Part shown: one piece after another, positions 18,472-29,178 of the stretch
How the letters are laid out: the number at the start of each line of letters is the position of its first letter
Numbering within the stretch: the stretch's first letter is position 1
Source of the DNA: Botryococcus braunii
Taxonomy: Eukaryota > Chlorophyta > Trebouxiophyceae
DNA length: 35,000 nt
NCBI GenBank assembly: GCA_002005505.1
Contig: MVGU01001009.1
Span: forward strand, 57,501 to 92,500
Direction: 5' to 3'
Position numbers and translations under genes: made by a program
The notes under the pieces: model-generated
What the model saw: only the letters and a program-made list of their open reading frames with translations
Databases searched by the model: none
Told to the model about the DNA's origin: nothing

Positions 18472-20424
18472 GAGAGAAGAGACAGCAACAGAGGAGACAT
18501 GCATCACTGCAAGGTCAACACGCCTAGACAAGGCATCTGCAACCACATTATCAGTGCCTTTAACATACTTTATATCAGGCATAAACCTCATAATCTCAGT
18601 GAGCCAACGTTCCTGCCTACTAGTCCTAACATGAGCAGTTAGTAAGTACTTTAAAGCCTGCTGATCAGTGTGAACTGTAAATTTAGCTCCCAGCAACAAA
18701 TGTTTCCATTTAAGCAAAGCATGAACAAGAGCCAATAATTCTCTGTCATACGGGGCCAATTTTCTCTCAGGGGGCTGGAGTTTCCTGGACTCGAAGGCGA
18801 CGGGCTGCAGTCCCTGGCCTTGGTCCTGCTGCAAAACAGCACCCACAGCAAAGCCTGAGGCATCTACATGCACAACAAAAGGTTGGTCTAAGTCTGGCAT
18901 TAACAAACATGGAGGAGAGGACACAAGATCCTTCAATGCAATGAAGGCTTGGGCTTGGGGTCCCTCCCAAGTCCATGGCACATCCTTTTTGAGCAACTCA
19001 GTAAGAGGATAAGCAACATCTGCAAAATGATCCATAAATGTGTCATAGTATTGAGTCAAGCCTAAGAAACCTCTCAACTGTGACACATTCAAGGGAGTGG
19101 GCCAGTCCCGGATGGCTGCAACCTTCCTCGGATCCACCATAATCCCTTGGGGTGTCAACAAGTGTCCCAAGTATTCCACCTGCTTAGAAACAAACTCACA
19201 TTTAGATCTTTTACAATAGAATTTATGTTCCCTAAGCACTGACAGGATAATACGTAAGTGCTCCATGTGTTCTTCAACAGACTTAGAATATATCAGGATG
19301 TCATCCAGGTAAACCAACACAAACCTATCCAGAAAGGGAGCCAGGATAGTATTCATAACAGATTGAAATGTACAAGGAGCATTAGTTAACCCAAAAGGCA
19401 TAACAGTGAACTCATAATGACCATAACGGGTTTTAAAAGCAGTCTTTTCTATGCTATCCTCATGCATACGAATCTGGTGGTAGCCAGAGGCAAGGTCAAG
19501 CTTAGAAAACACACAACTTCCATGCAACTGCTCAAACATTTCATCAATCCTAGGTAAAGGGTGTTGATTTCTCACTGTAACCCTGTTCAAGGCTCTATAG
19601 TCAATACACAAACGCCAACCACCATCCTTCTTCGGGACGAACATGATAGGTGCACCAAAAGGGGAAGTCGATGGGCGGATGAAGCCCCTCTCTAGGAGCT
19701 CCTGCAACTGTGCACGAGGTTCAGCAAGTTGGGCTCCGGACAGTGGATAAATGCGGGAGGCTGGAGGAACTGCGCCCGGCTCCAATCTAATATAGTGGTC
19801 TCCAGCACGAGAGGGAGGCAGGACTTGAGGCAGTCCTGAAAGGACATCTTTAAATTCCTGCAAAAGCTGCTCCAACTCTGGCACGTTATATGTATTAGTA
19901 TCTAAGGAGGGTTCGGTCACTGCATTAAGCTGAATCAGATACATTGGTTCACCCAACTGGACCAACTCTTCCAGTTCTATGGAGGAGATCACATACTCAG
20001 GTACACCTGACCTTTGGCAGCCCACAAGTACATGTGTCCTATCAGAATGAATCAATGACACTGCATTTAGCTTCCAATTTACAACCGGATTAAACATAGT
20101 CAACCAAGGTTTCCCTAAAACAAGGTCATAGTATGCCAACTCTGTGGGGAGACAGGTGACTCCAAAATCCAGAGACCCCACAGTCAGGTCAATTGCCACA
20201 CTACTCTCTACTATAGAGGTCCTACCATCAGCAACACGAATAGCAACATGTGAACTTAACGAAGCGGTGGGAAGGGCAAGCTCCTGCACAAGTTTATTAT
20301 CAATAAAATTTGCAGAGGCCCCACTGTCCAACAAAATCCTGACAGGTCTATCAACAAGAATTCCCTCAAATTCAATGCACGTAGAGGAAAGATCAGGACC
20401 ATTCACAGTCTGGCTAGTGTTTAA
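18472..20424 (-). pseudogene. gypsy pol, 5' part: protease, reverse transcriptase, RNase H
   Basis: The frame opens at 20424 just after a TAG. No ATG lies near the start (the first codons read LNTSQTVNGPDLSS), so translation would need a shift from the preceding ORF. Protease: ILLDSGASANFID. RT: GGWRLCIDYRALNRVTVRN, KLDLASGYHQIRMHED, MPFGLTNAPCTFQSVMN and the catalytic FVLVYLDDILIYSK. RNase H: FVVHVDASGFAVGAVLQQ, YDRELLALVHAL, VHTDQQALKYLL and the end KGTDNVVADALSRR. The sequence then breaks off at the copia target site and resumes in the same phase at 10352. Confidence 0.93.
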
Positions 20425-20980
20425 CTAACTGTACAAAAGAGTCAAAAGAAGTTGCGGGCAGGGGTTTCTTCTTCACACTAAGACAACCAGTCTGAACCAG
20501 GCAACGAAACAAGGGCAAGCCTGTATTGGAACTGCAGTGGGGTGTGCACATAAAGGTGGAAGTAAGACCCAGTGCATCCAAAACAGAAGCCGAGAGTAAT
20601 AAATCATGAGACTGTTGTTGTGTAGTCCCTTCCAGCACCTGTTCACAGCTGCCTTGACAAGAGAACACTGTCAATCTTGTCCCTGGCAACAGTTGTGACA
20701 CAAGCTGGCTAACAGTACACTCCCTGTTACTACTATCAACAAACAAGACAACATGAGCATCACTAGAAGGAAGGTGAGGAGCTGCATCTCTCTTAAACAT
20801 GCACACAGGACTAGCTAGGTCACCGGCATGGGGGGATGCCTGAAACTCTCTACATATACCATGCCCATCCACATAATGGGTCATTAAAGAATGGCAACAA
20901 CTATGAAAGAAATCCTGCAGAGTACCAAGTCCATACACGATAGGAATCCCATACTGAGTAACGGGACAGTTGGCAGACAT
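20414..20980 (-). CDS. unidentified ORF between gypsy gag and protease
   Basis: 188 codons from a true ATG at 20980 (MSANCPVTQYG), stop TAG at 20414. No recognised domain. It is rich in Cys, Ser and Leu, with a segment HVVLFVDSSNRECTVSQLV. It starts 47 nt after the end of the zinc-knuckle frame and overlaps the pol frame by only 11 nt (tta-gtt-aaa-cac-tag). Chromoviruses normally go from the nucleocapsid knuckle straight into protease, so this is extra. It may be the N-terminal arm of pol displaced by single-base indels, or a separate small protein. Confidence 0.5.
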   Translation of the reverse strand: MSANCPVTQYGIPIVYGLGTLQDFFHSCCHSLMTHYVDGHGICREFQASPHAGDLASPVCMFKRDAAPHLPSSDAHVVLFVDSSNRECTVSQLVSQLLPGTRLTVFSCQGSCEQVLEGTTQQQSHDLLLSASVLDALGLTSTFMCTPHCSSNTGLPLFRCLVQTGCLSVKKKPLPATSFDSFVQLVKH

Positions 20981-21026
20981 CTGAGGCAGGTCTCACACTG
21001 CTGCAATACCAAAGAAGAACACCAAA

Positions 21027-22068
21027 TCAAGTGGTCTTTGATTTGTGACGTTGCTTTCTGAGCTTTGGGTGCAATTGGAAGCACCGCTCAGCTGCGTGCC
21101 CAGGCTTGCCACAATGCGTGCAAGTCTGCGTGGCAGGTTTGGAAGTACCAGGGCTCTTGGAGTCGCTTGGGACCTTTTGGAGGTTGGTGCGGCGTCCTGG
21201 AGTGACTGGGGATATCTGAAATAGTTACTGCATGCTTGAAAACGTCCACAAGTGTCTTGGGATACTGTAGCGAGATGGGTTTTTGCAAATCTGCCCTGCA
21301 GCCCTGCAAAAACAAGTGGCACAGAGTGTCCTCAGCAAATGCACTTGGAACCTTTGCACGTAAAACATTAAACGTAGCAATATATGTTCTCATATCATGT
21401 TTGCCCTGCGAAAGATTGAGCAGCTGCTCCAGGTACCGTTTGTGCAACTCTACAGGCCTAAATGCCACTGTCAGAGCTGACACAAAATCACCCCACGTCC
21501 CATAGGCTGACAAACTGCCAGAAGCAATCAGATGAAATTGCCCTGTCCACCAATCAAGAGCATTGCCCCTCAGAAACATCGACGCGACTTCCACTGCACG
21601 AGTAGATGCGAGATCTATCCCATATGCCCTCAAGTACATTTCGCACTGCATTAGCCAAGGATCAAGCTTCATTGCATCCCCTTCAAATACAGGTGGATCA
21701 GGAAACTTCAGGGAGGGCTTCCCTGAACCCGAAGAGACGGAAGCCGATGCCGCAGTAGCCGTTGGCATAGGCTGAGTCGTGACAACAGGAACAGGCTGCG
21801 CTAAAGCCCGCTGAATGATTTCTGCAAATCCATCCAAGAGGTTCAGGGTCGTGGCATCAGGTGGAGCAATCGACGGAACACTAGATCCTGCCGCATCAAC
21901 CTCTGCGGGTAGAGCACCGATAGAGACCAAATGCCTAATCATGAGAGCTGGATCTACATCCGAAAGATCTATATCCTCATCAACAGAGGGATCTACTGGA
22001 GGATCTGGGTCAACACGACCTGGGCTAGGTGCACGGGCTCGAGACCCCGAACGAGGGTTGCGAGACAT
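21027..22068 (-). pseudogene. gypsy Gag with zinc knuckle in a shifted frame
   Basis: Start ATG 22068 (MSRNPRSGSRAR). The Pro/Ser-rich N-terminus is followed by a retrotransposon-gag capsid domain (FEGDAMKLDPWLMQCEMYL, NALDWWTGQF, FRPVELHKRYLEQL, LSQGKHDMRTYIATF), open to a TGA at 21088. The CCHC knuckle CTHCGKPGHAAERC, preceded by SPGTSKPATQT, lies in the +1 frame and ends at TGA 21027. The shift must fall between about 21225 and 21150. A one-base indel is the simple reading; programmed +1 shifting is possible. Confidence 0.85.
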
Positions 22069-22117
22069 ATCTAAGCACGAAAGAAAGAACTCACCACAAA
22101 CGAACGACAAGGAACTA

Positions 22118-22135
22118 TCCTTGTCGCCGATACCA
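22118..22135 (-). promoter_or_regulatory. gypsy primer-binding site
   Basis: One base inside the 5' LTR the minus strand reads tggtatcggcgacaagga. The tggtatc start is the complement of a tRNA 3' end finishing in GATACCA, as in the common initiator-Met sites. The rest does not match the familiar plant sequence, so the tRNA is not identified. Confidence 0.65.
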
Positions 22136-22136
22136 C

Positions 22137-22391
22137 TGTAGTATAGCTTAGCGGAAGAGGTTTAGGAATCAGACAATTTGTGGTGTGCTTGGAAAGAGTG
22201 TTACATGATTGATTCGCAAGCCCACTCTTAAACCCAGGGTGGGTTGAATTATACTGTACTGCCTCAGACGCGTAGTCGGGGAACCGAGCGAACTACCTGA
22301 GCGAGGTTGTACTGCGAACCCAGATCACATGGCAAGTCAATGAGCAATGCCAAGGACCATACTAGAGCATTATACCCTAGGAAATGCTACA
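22137..22391 (-). repeat. gypsy 5' LTR
   Basis: 255 bp, identical to 7942-8196 except at four positions. Followed on the plus strand by the target duplication atcag (22392-22396). Confidence 0.93.
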
Positions 22392-22960
22392 ATCAGTGAG
22401 CCATGGCCAGACCTGCAAAAATGCGCTTCCCAAGATGAGAAGGCACACGTGTAAATGTTTAAGCTCGCCTTGTCAAATGTAAATTTGAAAGTCGACCCTC
22501 AGCAAGCCCCCAACGTTCCTTACATGGCTCGGTTCAGATCCTGTGATGCTGTCTTACATAAAAATCTCGGAATTACTTATTTTTGGAATTGACGGCAGAT
22601 TCTAAGTTATTGCTCGCTTCTCTCGAGCAGCAGCGCAGTTTCCTTTGTAGTCTTGCCTGGAACAGTCCACATGACCTCAAAAAATACTGCATTGAGTTCA
22701 TGGAGTCCTTCAAGGACTTCTGAAAATCTAACGTTTATTTGTTCTGAGTTCAAACAATCACCTCACCTCTCGGAAAAGCAGTTCAGAACAGTCGGGTAAC
22801 AGACCTGGCTGAACGGGATCTGCAAATGCCTTGGCGCTGCAGCGCCAGCGAAAACAGTTGGTATTTCAGATTTTGATGGTACTCCCCTTCGCAACGGTAG
22901 TCGTCAAAGCTGTCTATTTTCAGCAACAACTGCATCGCCTGCTCCGATACACCCCTTCTG
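22392..22960. repeat. copy B upstream region, distal part
   Basis: Continues from 7941 once the gypsy element is removed. It aligns with 3200-3745 of copy A (for example gatcctgtgatgctgtctta, ctcggaaaagcagt, cgctgcagcgccagcgaaaa). Similarity fades near 22960. Confidence 0.75.
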
Positions 22961-23051
22961 TTTTGATTCACTCGGGCTTTATTGGGAAAATCGCCTCGTG
23001 AACTTATCAACTCATCAACTAATAACTTATGACCATCACGAGAAGAAAAAA

Positions 23052-23700
<649 letters not shown>

Positions 23701-23810
23701 CCTTCCCATCTTTCTGTTTTCTTGTTGTTCTCTTCCCTTTCATGCATTGTTTTACCCGATCTATATATATTTTTTACACCTGCAGCTCTTCGGCTGTCGA
23801 CACGTGACTA

Positions 23811-23898
23811 TTGGGGAACTGGGCGCCTGCGACTGACATATTCACTTTTCCCTTAAAGGAAAAGTGAAATATATCAGTCGCAGGCCCCCGATGCCCAA
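23811..23898. repeat. small foldback element, MITE-like
   Basis: Imperfect inverted repeats (gcctgcgactga ... tcagtcgcaggc, with ttcacttttcc facing ggaaaagtgaa) fold nearly end to end. The outer ends are ttggg/cccaa. It is flanked by cta at 23808-23810 and 23899-23901, which could be a 3-bp target duplication. It lies about 200 bp before the F-box gene. It could also be a plain hairpin. Confidence 0.5.
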
Positions 23899-24096
23899 CT
23901 AGATTCTGATTCCCCGATTCCGATCGGCGTGTCTCGACTTGATGCGGAAAGCCAAGCAACGATACGTCGGTGTGATACTTTCAACATCCCGACGTAATCT
24001 CCTTTGCTATGTTTTTCCATCTGTCAACTTTGTAGATGTGTTTATCAAGGAGCACGTGAAACCGCATTGACTAGATTTTTAGGGAGGGGTGGTACG

Positions 24097-26251
24097 ATGA
24101 AGATCAGGATACGAATACAAGACGGTTCCACTCTGAAATTTGAGATTGGGAGTTCTGAGACTGTAGGAGATTTGCAAGGACGTCTTGCTGAAGTGCTTGG
24201 GAAGAGTTTCGGCCCCGAGTTTAACTTGTCTCTCAACAGAAAGGTAGTTTCTTCTGCACTTCTCGGGGTCGGGCGCGATAGGTTGGATTGCGTGTTTTTA
24301 TTTTCGCCCAACTCTGTGTTAGTCCGACGTCTTTACTCGTCTGCTTCGTTAATGATCAACCATGTCCATGTTCTGATGCAGGTCCCGTTGGAAGGGGATG
24401 CTGCCACGTCTCTGTCTGCTGCTGGTGTGACATCTGGCGATCTCTTGTACTTGCTCCGCCAGATATCATGTAGCACGTCCACAAGATCTTCAACACAGCT
24501 TCCAAGTGCTGACGGACTTATTGATACAGCCTCCATAGCAAGAGCACAAAAGCTTGAGCCTCTTGACAGCCAGGAAGAAGCTGCTGCTCACCCTTTGCAC
24601 GAACCTTCCTCGGAAGCTTTCTGTTCTGAGGGATGGGAAGATCGTATGGAAGTGGATGAGGGGGTTGAAACTTTTGAAGCAGGGGAAGACTTGGTGGTGG
24701 TACCTAGCCACATGCTGCTAGTTCCCAGCTATCTGAAGAGGGTGTGCAGCACAGTAGGGACAGTGGATGGAAGTCCATTAATTGCACTCTTACTGGCAAC
24801 TCATGCCGCCTTGCTGGAATGTGGTTTGATGCCTGACTGGCCGGTATGCTTTCACCTGTTTGTACACGTTTCACTCTTTGGGCATGACGGCCCTTCAGCA
24901 TGAGGTACCTTGAAGATGAGGGCCGATGGATTTTGATTTATTCCATCATAGCTTATATAATGGAAGCTCATACTTTTGCTTTCCTTGCAGATGTTGCAAC
25001 TATTGCATTGTTTCTCTTGATACAAGGCAGTTTCTTCCCCTTTGTCATGGAGTGTGTGGGGTTTGAGCAAACTAAGGTCGCGTGCTTACTCCGCACAGAC
25101 ACTTGTTATCCTTGTAGGAAGGACATGAAGTCCGCGATGTGGTAGGGGAAGTCATGAATCATTGCCCCAGACATGAGCCAGGAGGAGGAAATTGACAGGC
25201 AACCTTTGTGTACCTACCTTCAAGAGATGAGTTCAAAGATCATTCTTCAAGCATGCGTGAAAAATGTTTCTCAACAATCCCTGGATATTGCTTCTTGCCA
25301 GTCCGCGTTTGACAGTACCTGCTGCAATCATGGAGGCTTATCTGCTTGCTGACAGTTTTTAGCAAACGCAATGGTCGGCCTTTCTTACTTATCACAGTGT
25401 TCCGGTTCGGACGCATCAAGTCTGTGGCAATGTACAGCGTACACCTATGTTAATGTACAGCGTATGTGGAATAGGAGGACCCAGCGTTTGGCCCGTATGC
25501 CCTGCCCACTGGGTGGCAACTACAGCCTGGCTGTTTTTTGGAGTACCGCCTCTCACCTGAGCTGACAGAGGAGCCAGTCAGATGTACTGTCAGAGCTTTG
25601 CCCGTAGGAGACCATCTGGTGGTTTGGGGCATAGTTTCCAGCAGCCATCCCCCCATCAGTGTCACTCTGGGCTCCCATTTTGTGGATGCAGGTAAGGGGC
25701 CGTCATGGGATGTTGTCATCAGAGGCTGTGTGCTGTAGGCCTGGGGGATTCTTTTGGTGGCTAGGTCTAGGATGATGCTCTCAGCGACTGTGTCCATATG
25801 ACAGGTCGGAGGTCTGAACTCAACTGATGATGAGCTCTGTGTGAACTGTCGGAGCTTTGAACTCAAGTGCCAGTGAACTCTGTGTGAATTTTCGGGAAGT
25901 TTGAACTCAAGCGACAGTGAGCTCTGTATGAATTTTTGGAGGGTTGAAATCAACTGAAGAGCTTTGAGTAAAGTGTTTGGAGGTTTGAATCTCCTGATGA
26001 TGAGCTCTAATGACCTTTTGGAGGCTTGATTTGATGATGAGCTCTGCGAGACGTTTGGGGAGGGAGGAAAGGGAATAGGGGTACTGAAGAAACTGTGCGT
26101 TGGAGCAGCAATAGTAATAGGTTGCCTATCGTTCTAACAGTGACAGGATTAAGGTGCCCTCCAGCAAAGGTCCTTGCCTTTGTGACATCCTTACATGACT
26201 TCGTGGCACAGAAGAGGGGAATTACACCTCCTCTTGTGTGTTCTATCCGAG

Positions 26252-26312
<61 letters not shown>

Positions 26313-29178
26313 TGCGCGCGCGTTTGCGCGTGCGTGTGTGCGTGCCTGTGTGCGTGTGCATAGATGGGGGCTTCAGGCTCTCCTGTGAGAGAATGTCCAT
26401 AACTAGCACTTCCAGGACCCCCCCCCCCCCGGGGGACCATCGAGGATATGTGGGCTGCGCTGTGCTCATTCCTGTAATGTGACTGAGGGCAAGTGTCGAC
26501 ATAGCAAGTGTGGTTATGTCCGCTACTGATGCCATGTGGTTCACGTGACAAGGTGGTGCGTCATGCGGCTTCGCAAGCGTGAAGGAGTTGTGGATCAAAG
26601 TGAAGGATGGGCTGGCCCTGCCGCTGCTGGTGGCCATGCATGCAGCTGCGGGGCTTCCGCCCCCTTTCGGCCTGCTGCAGCTTCCCATGGAGCTCAAGGA
26701 GAAAATTCTGGATCTGTTGTCTGACAAGGTACGTTCGCTTTTGCCTTGGTGATAGCTTAGCAGCTGCAAGTTCTGGTGATAGGTGATAGCAGCTGCAAGT
26801 CTTGGTGGTACTTGAGCAGTTGTAAGTCTTGGTGATCGTTGTGTAGCTGCAGTTCTTTGTGATAGTTGAGCAGCTGCAAGTTTTGGTGACTTGTGTAGCT
26901 GCAAGGCTTGGTAAAAGTTGAGCAGCTGCAGGGCTTGGTGATAGTTGACCAGCCTGCAAGTCTTAGTGATAGTGCAGCTGCAAGTCTTTGTGATAGTTGA
27001 GCAGCTGCATGTCGTGGTGATAGCTGAGCAGCTGCAAGTCTTGGTGATAGCTGTGCCATTGCGAGCCTTTGCTGATAGTTGACGAGCTGCAAGCCTTGCA
27101 AAGTGGTGATGATTGAACAGCTGCAAGTCTTGGTGATGGCTGTGTAGCTGCAGTTCTTTGTGATAGTTGTGTAGCTGCAAGTCTCAGCCAGAGGTGATCA
27201 GCTGCAAGTCTTTGGTGATAGTTGTGTAGCTGCAAGTCTTTGGTGCTAGTGAGCAGCTGCAAGTTTTGGTGTTTGTGGAGGAGCTACAAGTCGTCGTGAT
27301 AGTTGTTTAGCTGCAGCTCTTGGTCACTGATGAGCAGCTGCAAGGCTTGGTGGTACTTGAGCAGTTGCAAGCCTTTGGTGATAGTTGAGCAGTTGCAAGC
27401 CATGGTGCTAGTTGAGCAGCTGCAAGTCTTGGTGATATGGTTGTGCAGCTGCAAGTCTTGGTGATAGTCGAGCAGCTGCAAGTCTTGGTGATACTTGACC
27501 AGCTGCAAGTATTCATTGGCTCCTATCGGGTTTATGGTTAGGGTTAAGTGTTAGTGTTGGTGCAACTAGGTGAGAGTTGAACCGAGTCCACAAAGAAGCT
27601 GAGTATGATAATGAAGTGGATGCAGATTACGCAGCAGGTAACTGGTAACTTATAAGTGGCCCAAGGCCTTGCACAATTATGTTTTGGCATGTACTTGGAC
27701 GGAGTCCTAATAGCCGTTGCGTCTTAAATGGTAACTTGCACGAGGACTGGGCACAAAAAGCAGATATGTGTTAGCATATATAAGTGGATGGAGTCCAAGA
27801 AGCTCTTGCTGGCCTGTTCCATTCCCTCTCGGCATACAAGTATTGCTTGGGTGTTCTACTTCATGCAACGGTCCTTTCCAGCGGTCCAGGGAAGTAGGAC
27901 CGTTGCTTGCATGTTTCCTTCCCTTGCCTCATTCTACATTTGCTTGCCTGTTTCCTTTTCATTCAAGTATTGCTTGGCTGGTCTACTTCCCTATCCTCAT
28001 TCAACAGTTGCCTGCCTGATTCTTTCCACTCTTTTCATTCAAGTACTGCTTGGCTGTCCTACTTCCCTCTCCTCATTCAACAGTTGCTTGCCCATTTCCG
28101 CGACGCTCCTCACAGAGCAGCACAGCCCGCAGGTGAACGTGCTGCGCACGCTGGCGGAAGTGTGCACGGAGCTGCGCCACCTCAGCAGCGACGACCGTCT
28201 GTGGCGGCCCCTTGTGGAAGAGGAGTTTGGATCCGCAGAGGCCTGCCCTGAAGGAACGTCTATGAAGGCATACTTCCAGAAACGGTGCGGCTCTACGTCT
28301 GTTTCTCCCCTGCATCTTTAATTCCAGGTTTTTATCATTTGTTTTTGCATATTTGATTCCACAACTGACGCCCCCCCCCCGGGGGGGGGAAATCCAAAAC
28401 AATTACACACTCATTACTGCCGGATGACTGATCCTGTGCTCATCTGTAGGGCTAAGGCAGCTATTACCATATGACCCATCCTGTACTCATCTGTAGGGCT
28501 GGTGTAAGTACCGGAATATGACTCATCCTGTGCTCATTCTAAAAGGCTAAGGTAGTTACTGGTGTGTGACTGATCCTGTGATCATCTGTAAGGCCAGGTT
28601 AGTTCTTCTGTTTTACTCATTGGTGCGCTCTTTCTGCCGCTCCTTGACGTCGACATGTGCTTTGTTATCAAGGGCGTGTGAAGTAAAACGTGAAGCTCTC
28701 CCTGACCGTAAACCATGCATCTTACATGCTGGTACACGCAAGCCAGGGCCCTTAATATGTTTGGGTGTCGAGGCGTCAGGGCCCCGGACGCTCGCTGTCA
28801 ATAATCTCTTACCTGCACCTCCACTATTCAGAGACTAGGCCACCCACCCCCCCCCCCCCCCCCCGGCGGGCCAAAACAAAAGAAAGGAAGAAAAAACGCG
28901 ATGTGTGGTGCCTCATGACCCCTCACGCTTCTTGCATCGGGGCCTGTAACAGGGCCAGAGCACGTGCAGCGGCGCGTACACAGGTCCAAAGCCGCCGGAT
29001 GGGCTTTCCGTACTTCCCGACTCCCGCTCTGCCTTTCTTGGGCGGCGATCTGATAGCGCCGCCCTTCCTTCGCGGCCGCTTTCCTAGTGGGTCTGGCCTG
29101 CCTGGCATTCGGCCTAGTATCCCTCTTCCCCACATGCGGGCTCGGCGAGACCCCTCCGTCCATTACCACTTTGCCTGA
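24097..29178 (+). CDS. FBXO7: FBXO7/SKIP22-like F-box protein (six exons)
   Basis: Exons: 24097-24243, 24382-24843, 25475-25691, 26553-26728, 28133-28284, 28953-29178. Together they are 1380 nt (459 codons plus TGA), with consistent phases and GT-AG borders. ATG 24097 starts a ubiquitin-like fold ([17 protein letters not shown], residues 1 to about 75). An acidic linker and an FP/PI31-type dimerisation domain follow (about 163-275; [30 protein letters not shown]). The F-box is at about 314-372 ([18 protein letters not shown] | [19 protein letters not shown]). The tail is Pro/Arg-rich with PFLGGD. In animals and plants such proteins are the substrate-recognition subunits of SCF ubiquitin ligases, and animal FBXO7 also binds PI31 at the proteasome. 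The acceptors at 25474 (aatag) and 26552 (acaag) lack good pyrimidine tracts and are the weakest points. Confidence 0.85.
24244..24381 (+). other. intron 1 of the F-box gene, frame-neutral
   Basis: 138 bp between aag/gtagtt and gatgcag/gtc. It is a multiple of three and has no in-frame stop, so a retained form would add 46 residues between the two halves of the ubiquitin-like domain. The joined exons give an uninterrupted fold (SLNRK | VPLEGD ... [11 protein letters not shown]), so I favour splicing. Confidence 0.7.
25805..26055. repeat. intron 3 minisatellite, period about 50-55 bp
   Basis: About five diverged units of ggaggtttgaactcaactga-like sequence followed by gatgagctctgtgtgaa, inside intron 3 of the F-box gene. 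Confidence 0.75.
26252..26361. repeat. (GT)n-(GC)n microsatellite in intron 3
   Basis: About 58 bases of GT, then gcgcgcgcg and mixed GT/GC. This is alternating purine-pyrimidine sequence. A C10-G6 block follows at about 26420-26436. Confidence 0.9.
26750..27515. repeat. 27-30 bp minisatellite filling the first half of intron 4
   Basis: About 26 head-to-tail units with core gagcagctgcaagtcttgg followed by tgatagtt; variants have gtgtagctgcaa. It is rich in the palindrome cagctg. Antisense ORFs over it (QLSPRLAAA repeats) arise from the repeat only. Confidence 0.93.
27830..28095. repeat. second tandem repeat in intron 4, period about 75 bp
   Basis: Three to four units around ttcattcaagtaYtgcttgg, ctacttccctctcctcattc and aacagttgcYtgcc. 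The array lies just before the 3' splice site at 28132 and supplies a pyrimidine-rich tract. A hairpin gcaacggtcct/aggaccgttgc sits at 27865-27906. Confidence 0.8.
28410..28605. repeat. intron 5 minisatellite, period about 50-55 bp
   Basis: Four units of gactgatcctgtgctcatct followed by gtagggctaagg, inside intron 5 of the F-box gene. A C/G run lies just before, at 28371-28389, and another at 28848-28868. Confidence 0.8.

Larger units (their letters stand above)
7942..22391 (-). mobile_element. Ty3/gypsy chromovirus-type LTR retrotransposon, split by a nested copia element
   Basis: Two 255-bp LTRs in the same orientation (7942-8196 and 22137-22391) begin tgtagtatagc and end gaaatgctaca. They differ at four positions. 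The 5-bp target duplication atcag lies at 7937-7941 and 22392-22396. The coding strand is minus, so 22137-22391 is the 5' LTR. Order: PBS, gag with zinc knuckle, unidentified middle ORF, protease, RT, RNase H, integrase, chromodomain, PPT, 3' LTR. The protease-before-RT order with integrase last defines Ty3/gypsy; the C-terminal chromodomain defines chromoviruses. Without the nested insertion the element would be about 6.3 kb. It cannot be autonomous now: pol is split at 10357/18472 and carries three in-frame stops. Confidence 0.95.

Noticed and set aside
26191..27516. Antisense ORFs of [13 protein letters not shown] repeats
   Set aside because: They arise from the intron 4 minisatellite, and frames change freely along it.
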